Shown here piece by piece: positions 57,625-64,000 of a DNA stretch of 64,000 nucleotides (positions within the stretch are counted from its first letter, which is position 1; the number at the start of each line of letters is the position of its first letter). The notes below the pieces were generated by a model. The model was not told the DNA's origin, did no database searches, and saw only the letters and a program-made list of their open reading frames with translations. The DNA is from Xanthomonas campestris pv. phormiicola (GTDB lineage Bacteria > Pseudomonadota > Gammaproteobacteria > Xanthomonadales > Xanthomonadaceae): positions 819,001 through 883,000 of the forward strand of contig CP102593.1 in NCBI GenBank assembly GCA_025666215.1. Reading direction: 5' to 3'. The translations under genes were made by a program, and so were the position numbers.

Positions 57625-60600
57625 GGGCCCGCTCCGGCATGGGCATCGTCGGTGGCCAGGACCGCGCGCAGGTGCCGGGCGGTTTGGCGCACCTGCTCGG
57701 TCAGCAGCGTGAAGTGCCGCCCGGGTGTGCGGACCACGCGGGCCAGGCGCGGCCACAGGTGTGGCCAGGCTTGGGCATCGTCCGCGTCCACGCTTGCCGG
57801 CGCCTGCTCGGCCTGCAGCAACAGGACCGGCGCCGCCAGCGGCTGCGGCGTCCAGCCCCGGCCGAACAGCGCCAGGTAATGCGCCATCGCGCTCAGGCCG
57901 CCGTCGTCGCTGGCCCAGAAGTCGCCGCGGCTGTCCAGCCATTCGCGCAGTACCTCCTCCAGCACCTCCGGCCGCATGGTGGCCGGTGGGTAGCTGTCGA
58001 TCAGACACACGGCGCTGGGGCGGATGTCGCGCCGTTGCAGGTGTTCGGCCGCGGCGTAGGCGACCAGCCCGCCGGTGGAAAAACCCAGCAGGGCGAACGG
58101 CCGGCCGTCGGCGCAGCGTTCCACCGCCAGCGCCAGCGCCAGCGCCGCAGCGCTGGCGCTGGCGGGCAGCGGGTCGCCGGCGTAGCCGGGCAGCGGCAGG
58201 GTGGCCACGGCGTACCGCTCCTCCAGTTCGCCGCTCAGGCGCTGGTAGGTCAGATTGACCCGCGCGGGGATGAAGGAATTGACGCAGATCAGCAAGGGCA
58301 GGCCCTGCTCCTGGCGCAGCCAGATGGGCGTCGGCGCGCGCTGTGCCGCCTGATCCTCGGTGAAGTGCGCGCGCCCCGCGGCCGCCTCGGCGAGGCGCTC
58401 CAGGCCGGCGCCCAGGCGATCCTCGCGCACGGCCTGGCGCAGCGTCTGGAACAGCACGCCCGGCGCGGCCTGCGCGGGCGGTGCGGCGGGCGCGTTCGCC
58501 GCCAGGCAGGCGTCGAGGTGGTCGGCCAGGCGGGCGGGGGTGGGGTGGTCGAACACCGCGGTGGCCGGCAGACGCATCCCGGTGCCGGCGTTGAGCCGGC
58601 TGCTCATCTCCACCGCGGTCAGCGAATCGAAGCCCAGCGCTAGGAACGCGGTATCGGCGGGGATCGCCGCCGGATCGGGATGGCCGAGGATCTCGCCGAT
58701 GCCCTCGGCGATCAGCGCCAGCAGGCACGTGCGGCGTTCGTCCGGCGGCAGCGTCGCCAGCGCATCGGGGCGCGGGCCGGCCTGCGGTTGCCGCGCGCTG
58801 CCGGGCAGCAACTCGCGCAACAGCGCGGCCGGCCCTTGGCGGCGCAGCGCCGGCAGATCCAGGCGCGCCGGGACCAGCAGCGGCGGCGTGGCGCCGGCCA
58901 GGGCCAGATCCACCTGGCTCAGGCCGTCCTCCAGGGCGATGGGCAACTGGCCGCTGTCGAGCAGTTGCTGGATGCCCTCGGCGGCCAGCCGTTCGCCCAT
59001 GGCCGAGCGCTCCGCCCACAGGCCCCACGCCAGGGCCACCGCCGGCAGGCCCGCCTGACGGCGATGGTGGGCCAGGGCGTCGAGGAAGCTGTTGGCGGCG
59101 GCGTAGTGGGCCTGGCCCGCCTGCGGCAGCAGCCCGGCCGCCGAGGAGTACAGCACGAAGGCGGCCAACGCCTGCCCGCGGGTCTGCGCATGCAGGTGCC
59201 AGGCCGCATCCAGCTTGGGCCGCAGCACCGCGGCCAGGTGCGCCGGGGTGAGCTGCTGCAGGCGCGCGGGCTCGACGACGCCGGCGACGTGGAAGACGGC
59301 GGTCAGCGGATGCGGCGCGGGCACGCCGTCCAGCAACCGGGCCAGGGCGTCGGGATCGGCCACGTCGCAGGCGGCGACCGTGGTCGTGGCCCCGTGTTCG
59401 GCGAGCGCTTGCGTCAGCGCGGCGACCTCGGCCGCCGCTGCCGCCGCGCCGCGCCGACCGACCAGCAGCAGGTGGCGTACACCGTGCCGTATCACCAGGT
59501 GCTGCGCCAGGGCCCGGCCCAGGGTGCCGGTGCCGCCGGTGATTAGCACGGTGCCGTCGGGATCGAGCGCGGCGTGCGGCGGTTGCGTGTCCGCCAGCTC
59601 CGCCGCGGCGTCGGCTCCCCGCCGCAGCCGCGGCGCCAGCAACCGGCCCTGGCGCCAGGCCAGTTGCGGTTCGCCGCTGGCGGCGACGGCCAGCGCCGCG
59701 CCGACGTCGGCCGCGGACGCTGTGTCGTCCAGGTCCAGCAGCAGGAAGCGGTCCGGGTGTTCGGCCTGGGCGGTGCGGACCAGGCCCCAGAACCCGGCCT
59801 GGGCCAGGGTGGGAACGTCCTCGTCGTCGGCGGTGGCCACCGCCCGGCGGGTGATCAGCAACAGTGGATGCTCGGCCGTGCGCGCATCGTCCAGCCACGC
59901 GCGCAGCATCGCGGTCAGCGCCAGCAGGGCCTGCTGCGCGGCGGCGGGCGTGGCCGCCGGCAGCGGCGCGAGGTGGACCAGCGCGGTGCCGGGCGGCGTC
60001 GCGGCCAGAGCGTCGATGGCCTCGGCCAGATCGGTGCAGGCGGCGCTGCCGACGCGGTCGGGCAGGTCGTCGCGGGCGCCCAGCCAGCGCGGTTCGGCGA
60101 CCGCAGGCGCGGCCGCGTGCGGCACCTCGCGCCAGTGCAGCCGATAGCCGACCAGGCGGCGGGGCAGGGCGCTGCCGCTGGCCGACTTGAGCACCATCGA
60201 CTCCAGGCTGACCACGGCCCGACCCTGGTCGTCGGCCAGGCGCATGCGGTAATCGTGGGGGGCGGTGGGCGAGGTCTGCGGCGCCTTGAGTTGCAGCAGG
60301 CCGCGCAGCCGTGTGGCGCCGTGCTGGTACAGGCGCATGCCGCTCATGGAGAACAGCATGCGCGGTGCGTCGGCCGGGGACACGGCGCCAGCGACCAGCA
60401 GGCCCGATTGCAGGCCGGCATCGAGCAGCGTCGGGTGCAGGGTGAAGGCCGGGCCGGGTTCGGCGTTGGCGCGCTCGGCTTCGACATAGATGCCCTCGGC
60501 GCTCTGCCAGGTGCGGACGATGCGGCGGAACGAGTCTTCCAGTTGCACGCCCTGTTCGGCCAGACGGGCGTACAGGTCGGCGAAGGCCAGCGGCTCGGCA

Positions 60601-63600
60601 TGGGCCGGCGGCCAGGCCGCCGTCTGCAGATCGGGCCAGTGCGGCGGCGGCGCGGGATCGGGCAGCAGGCGGCAACTGGCGAAGTGTTGCCAGCCGCCGC
60701 TGGCATCGGGCTGCGCCGGGCGGAAGTAGGCCGTTACCTGGCGCATGCCCTGGGCATCGGCGGCGTCGACCTGGAACTGCAGGTCGACCGCGCCTTCCTC
60801 CGGCAGCGGCACCAGGCGTTGCAGGGTCAGTTCCTCCAGCCGCGGGCAGCCCAGCTGGTTGCCGGCGGTCAGGATGCACTCGGCGGTCATCGCGCCGGCG
60901 CCGTAGGCCTTGCCGCCGACGCGGTGTTCCAGCAGCCAGGGCTGGCGCGCCACGTCCAGGCGCCCGCAGAACACCCAGCCCTGGCCATCGGCGCGTTCGA
61001 CGCCCATCGGCAGCAGCGGGTGCTGCAGCGCGAGCAGGCCGGGCAGTGCGCCCACCTCGCCGGCGGTGCCGGGCAGCAGCCAGTAGTGCCGGTGCTGGAA
61101 CGGGTAGGTGGGCAGAGGCATGCTGGCCGCCGGCGGCAGCAGCCGGCGCCAGTCCAGCGCCGCGCCCTGCGCGTACAGCCGCGCCAGGGCCGCCAGCAGC
61201 GGCCGTCCCTCGTCCTGGTCGCGCCGCAGCGGCGCGATCCAGTGCGCCGGGCCGGCGTCGCCGGCGTTGCTCCTGCCGAGCGCGGTGAGCACCCCGTCCG
61301 GGCCGATCTCCACGGCCGTGGCGACGCGGCGATCGAACAGCCAGCGCAGCGCCGCGGCGAAGCGCACCGGCTGCCGCGCCTGCATCGCCCAATAGTCCGG
61401 CGAACAGGCCTGTTCGGCGGTCATCGGCAGGCCGGTGACGGTGGAGACGATGGGGAGGGCCGGCGCCTGCGGGCGTAGCCCGGCGAGGGTCTGCCGCAGC
61501 TCGGCAAGGATGCCGTCCAGATGCGGGGAGTGGAACGCGTGGCTGACGCGCAGGCGCTGGGTGCGGCGACCGCGCTGTTGCCAGTGCGCGGCCATGCGCT
61601 CGACCGCGGCGCAGTCGCCGGAGATCACCACCGCCGTCGGCGCGTTCACCGCGGCGATGGCGACCGCCTGTGCGGCGTCGGCCAGTGCGTCCTGTACCTC
61701 GTCTTCGCCGGCTTCGATGGCGACCATGGCGCCGGCCCGGTCGATGCCCTGCATCAGCCGTCCGCGGGCGGCGACGAAGCGCGCCGCATCGGTCAGGTCG
61801 AACACCCCGGCGACGTGGGCGGCGGCGATTTCGCCGATGGAGTGGCCCAGCAGCAGGTCCGGACGCGGGCCGAAGTGGACGAGGGTGCGATACAGCGCGA
61901 CCTCGAACGCGAACAGCGCCGGCTGGGTGAAGTCGGTACGGTCCAGCAGCGCGGCCTCGGCGCTGCCCGGGTCGGCGAACATCACCGGCTTGAGCGGTTG
62001 CGGCAGCAGCGGATCCAGCGCCGCGCACACCGTGTCCAGGGCCTCGGCGAAGGGCCGGCAGTGCGCGTGGAGGCGTCGGCCCATGCCCGGCCACTGCGCG
62101 CCCTGGCCGGAGAACAGGAAGGCGGTGCTGGCGCTGGGCGAACGCACGCCCTGGATCAGTCCCGGCACGTGCCGGCCCTCGGCCAGCGCACGCAGTTGCG
62201 CCAAGCTGTCGTCGCGCTGCGTGGCCAGCAGCACCGCACGGTGATCGAAGGCGGTGCGCTGTAGCGCCAGCGACGCGCCGAGCGCGGCCAGGTCGGTGGC
62301 CGGGTCCTCGAGCAGGGCGATGGTCTGGGCGGCCTGCGCGCGCAGGCCCTCGGCCGAGGCCGCCGACAGCGGCATCGCCACCGCCGGCAACCCGTCCAGG
62401 TCGGCGACGCTCGCCTGCGGCGCGGGCGGCGCGGAGGCGGGCGCCTGTTCGAGGATCAGGTGCGCGTTGGTGCCGGAGAAACCGAACGAGGACACCGCCG
62501 CGCGCCGCGGCCTGTCCGTTCGCGGCCAGGGTCGCGCGGTGTCGAGCAGCCGCACCGCCGCCGCCGACCAGTCGATCTTGGACGACGGCATGTCCGCGTG
62601 CAGGGTCTTGGGCAGCACGCCGTGGCGCAGCGCCATGACCATCTTGATGACGCTGGCGACGCCGGCGGCCAGTTGCGTATGGCCGATGTTGCTCTTCAGC
62701 GCGCCCAGCCACAGCGGCTGCTGCGGCGCGCGCTGGCGGCCGTAGGTGTTGATCAGCGCGCCGGCCTCGATCGGATCGCCCAGCGCGGTGCCGGTGCCGT
62801 GCGCCTCCACCGCGTCGATGTCGTGCGTGCGCAGTTGCGCGTCGTGCAGCGCCGCCTGGATCACCTGTTCCTGGGCCGGCCCGCTGGGCGCGGTCAGGCC
62901 GTTGCTGGCGCCGTCCTGGTTGACGGCGCTGCCGCGGATCACCGCCAGCACCGGATGACCGGCGCGCTGCGCGTCGGCGAGCCGCTCCAGCAGCAGCACC
63001 CCCACGCCCTCGGCGAAGCAGGTGCCGTCGGCCTGGTCGGAAAACGCCTTGCAGCGGCCGTCGGCGGCCAGGCCGTTCTGCCGGGTGAACTCGGCGAACA
63101 CTTCCGGCGTGGCCATCACCGTCGCGCCGCCGGCCAGCGCCAGCGCGCACTCGCCGCTGCGCAGCGACCGCACCGCCAGGTGGATGGCGGTGAGCGAGGC
63201 CGAGCAGGCGGTGTCTACCGTGATCGCCGGCCCGCGCAGGCCGAGCACGAAGGCGATTCGCCCGGAGATCAGGCTGCTGAGCCCGCCCTGCAGGCGGTAG
63301 CCGTCGGCCGCCGGGTTGCGTCGTTCCAGGTCGGCCAGGTAGCCGTTCTGGGTGGCGCCGAGAAACACACCGGTGGCGCTGTTCTTCAGCGTGGCGGGCA
63401 CGATCCCCGCGCGTTCCAGCACTTCCCAGCCCACCTCCAGCAGCAGCCGTTGCTGCGGGTCCATCGCCTGGGCCTCGCGGTCGGAAATGCGGAAGAAGGC
63501 CGCGTCGAACCCGGCGACGTCCTCGAGAAAACCGCCGCGCCAGTGGGCCACCCGCTCGCGCAGCGGCGAGTCGGCGGCGAACAGCGTGTGCAGGCGCCAG

Positions 63601-63836
63601 CCGCGGTCGTCCGGCAGCGGCCCGCCGACCGCCTCGCCCGCTTCGACCAGGCGCCACAGCGCTTCCGGCGTGGTCACGCCGCCTGGCAGCCGGCAGCCCA
63701 TGGCGACGATGGCGATGGGGGCGTGGGCGGCGGCCTGCAGGTCGCGGTTCTGCCGCTTGAGCGCGTCGTTGGCGATCAGGCTGGCGCGCAGCGCCTCGGT
63801 CAGGCGCGCGCTGTCGGTGTGTTCGGCATGGCTCAT
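57621..63836 (-). CDS. modular type I polyketide synthase, terminal module KS-AT-DH-KR-ACP-TE
   Basis: A 2071-residue protein. An N-terminal docking helix (about 1-36, LTEALRASLIANDALKRQN) is followed by KS at 41-465 (Cys211, His346, His386). AT spans about 570-860, with GHSIGE at Ser666 and HAFH at 766-769, a malonyl-type signature. DH is about 935-1215 (His971, Asp1139, altered flanking motifs). KR is about 1250-1640 (TGGTGTLG at 1433-1440, Tyr1578). ACP follows with LGFDSL at Ser1738. The thioesterase has GFSTGG at Ser1920 and His2041. The terminal TE makes it the last PKS of the line. Its start overlaps the stop of another PKS upstream. Confidence 0.96.
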   Translation of the reverse strand: MSHAEHTDSARLTEALRASLIANDALKRQNRDLQAAAHAPIAIVAMGCRLPGGVTTPEALWRLVEAGEAVGGPLPDDRGWRLHTLFAADSPLRERVAHWRGGFLEDVAGFDAAFFRISDREAQAMDPQQRLLLEVGWEVLERAGIVPATLKNSATGVFLGATQNGYLADLERRNPAADGYRLQGGLSSLISGRIAFVLGLRGPAITVDTACSASLTAIHLAVRSLRSGECALALAGGATVMATPEVFAEFTRQNGLAADGRCKAFSDQADGTCFAEGVGVLLLERLADAQRAGHPVLAVIRGSAVNQDGASNGLTAPSGPAQEQVIQAALHDAQLRTHDIDAVEAHGTGTALGDPIEAGALINTYGRQRAPQQPLWLGALKSNIGHTQLAAGVASVIKMVMALRHGVLPKTLHADMPSSKIDWSAAAVRLLDTARPWPRTDRPRRAAVSSFGFSGTNAHLILEQAPASAPPAPQASVADLDGLPAVAMPLSAASAEGLRAQAAQTIALLEDPATDLAALGASLALQRTAFDHRAVLLATQRDDSLAQLRALAEGRHVPGLIQGVRSPSASTAFLFSGQGAQWPGMGRRLHAHCRPFAEALDTVCAALDPLLPQPLKPVMFADPGSAEAALLDRTDFTQPALFAFEVALYRTLVHFGPRPDLLLGHSIGEIAAAHVAGVFDLTDAARFVAARGRLMQGIDRAGAMVAIEAGEDEVQDALADAAQAVAIAAVNAPTAVVISGDCAAVERMAAHWQQRGRRTQRLRVSHAFHSPHLDGILAELRQTLAGLRPQAPALPIVSTVTGLPMTAEQACSPDYWAMQARQPVRFAAALRWLFDRRVATAVEIGPDGVLTALGRSNAGDAGPAHWIAPLRRDQDEGRPLLAALARLYAQGAALDWRRLLPPAASMPLPTYPFQHRHYWLLPGTAGEVGALPGLLALQHPLLPMGVERADGQGWVFCGRLDVARQPWLLEHRVGGKAYGAGAMTAECILTAGNQLGCPRLEELTLQRLVPLPEEGAVDLQFQVDAADAQGMRQVTAYFRPAQPDASGGWQHFASCRLLPDPAPPPHWPDLQTAAWPPAHAEPLAFADLYARLAEQGVQLEDSFRRIVRTWQSAEGIYVEAERANAEPGPAFTLHPTLLDAGLQSGLLVAGAVSPADAPRMLFSMSGMRLYQHGATRLRGLLQLKAPQTSPTAPHDYRMRLADDQGRAVVSLESMVLKSASGSALPRRLVGYRLHWREVPHAAAPAVAEPRWLGARDDLPDRVGSAACTDLAEAIDALAATPPGTALVHLAPLPAATPAAAQQALLALTAMLRAWLDDARTAEHPLLLITRRAVATADDEDVPTLAQAGFWGLVRTAQAEHPDRFLLLDLDDTASAADVGAALAVAASGEPQLAWRQGRLLAPRLRRGADAAAELADTQPPHAALDPDGTVLITGGTGTLGRALAQHLVIRHGVRHLLLVGRRGAAAAAAEVAALTQALAEHGATTTVAACDVADPDALARLLDGVPAPHPLTAVFHVAGVVEPARLQQLTPAHLAAVLRPKLDAAWHLHAQTRGQALAAFVLYSSAAGLLPQAGQAHYAAANSFLDALAHHRRQAGLPAVALAWGLWAERSAMGERLAAEGIQQLLDSGQLPIALEDGLSQVDLALAGATPPLLVPARLDLPALRRQGPAALLRELLPGSARQPQAGPRPDALATLPPDERRTCLLALIAEGIGEILGHPDPAAIPADTAFLALGFDSLTAVEMSSRLNAGTGMRLPATAVFDHPTPARLADHLDACLAANAPAAPPAQAAPGVLFQTLRQAVREDRLGAGLERLAEAAAGRAHFTEDQAAQRAPTPIWLRQEQGLPLLICVNSFIPARVNLTYQRLSGELEERYAVATLPLPGYAGDPLPASASAAALALALAVERCADGRPFALLGFSTGGLVAYAAAEHLQRRDIRPSAVCLIDSYPPATMRPEVLEEVLREWLDSRGDFWASDDGGLSAMAHYLALFGRGWTPQPLAAPVLLLQAEQAPASVDADDAQAWPHLWPRLARVVRTPGRHFTLLTEQVRQTARHLRAVLATDDAHAGAGP

Positions 63837-64000
63837 GACGCGTGCGTCCCGGTCGCCAGGGCGAGGGCGACGAGCTCGTCGGCGCTGGCGGTTTCCAGAT
63901 CGGATGCGGCGGCGGGCGCTGCCGCGTCTTCCGGGGCATCGGCGAGCCGCAGCAGCGGCGCCAGCAGCCCGGCCTCGCGCAGCGCGGCCAGCGAAATGCC
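63833..64000 (-). CDS. preceding PKS protein, C-terminal docking end only (rest outside window)
   Basis: The last 55 residues of a protein entering from the right edge: a helix (SLAALREAGLLAPLLRLAD), an Ala/Pro linker, then an acidic helix (DLETASADELVALAL) ending GTHAS. This is the usual shape of a C-terminal docking domain that hands the chain to the next PKS, here the one starting at 63836. Stop and start overlap (ATGA). The catalytic domains are not in view. Confidence 0.85.
   Translation of the reverse strand, partial: GISLAALREAGLLAPLLRLADAPEDAAAPAAASDLETASADELVALALATGTHAS

Noticed and set aside
57181..63939. 2252-codon open minus-strand frame running through the whole PKS gene
   Set aside because: It is the wrong frame over 57625-63939. 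Only its last 147 codons (hotdog protein) are real, with their own start at 57624.

Overview
The window looks like chromosomal DNA of a Xanthomonas (Xanthomonadaceae, Gammaproteobacteria). GC is very high, with G/C-rich third codon positions. The LPS O-antigen locus sits between metB and etfA, the xanA/xanB pair lies next to two CoA-transferase genes, and the intergenic repeats are of a kind seen in this genus. Species cannot be fixed from the sequence. No rRNA, tRNA or CRISPR array was seen.

Region 1 (1-15188) is core genome: the end of a glycosyltransferase-like gene, priA, a DUF3106-type membrane protein, a MATE efflux pump, sppA, a small lipoprotein, an SDR oxidoreductase, pilU, a DUF4398/OmpA-like pair, a candidate structured RNA, a DUF465 gene, and the transsulfuration genes cystathionine beta-synthase and metB. 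The priA upstream gap holds two consensus DnaA boxes in inverted order.

Region 2 (15189-33416) is a lower-GC O-antigen island. It encodes an ABC exporter (Wzm/Wzt), a probable chain-terminating methyltransferase, GDP-D-rhamnose synthesis (Gmd/Rmd), a GT4 enzyme and a three-domain 1023-residue glycosyltransferase. A second block has UDP-xylose synthase, a GtrB-like GT2, a GtrA-like flippase, an unknown 199-residue membrane protein, a large GT-C-like membrane protein and UDP-glucose dehydrogenase. My reading is a rhamnan made in the cytoplasm and exported by Wzm/Wzt, plus a lipid-carrier route that adds xylose side groups in the periplasm. An IS5-family element sits at the right edge.

Region 3 (33417-49810) holds etfBA, rmlBACD, a sulfotransferase-like gene, xanB, xanA, two CoA-transferase subunits, a frameshifted rhamnan-synthesis-F/HAD gene, the ETF:ubiquinone oxidoreductase gene and alkB. 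Together with region 2 it supplies dTDP-L-rhamnose, GDP-mannose and hexose-1-phosphates for surface polysaccharides.

Region 4 (49811-55086) has intergenic repeats, an Mla/MCE-type lipid transport operon and a ThrE-like exporter. Region 5 (55139-64000, minus strand) is the 3' part of a modular type I polyketide synthase cluster. It has the tail of one PKS protein, a complete terminal KS-AT-DH-KR-ACP-TE protein, a hotdog thioesterase, a crotonyl-CoA carboxylase/reductase-like enzyme and a type II thioesterase. The cluster continues beyond the window and its product cannot be named.
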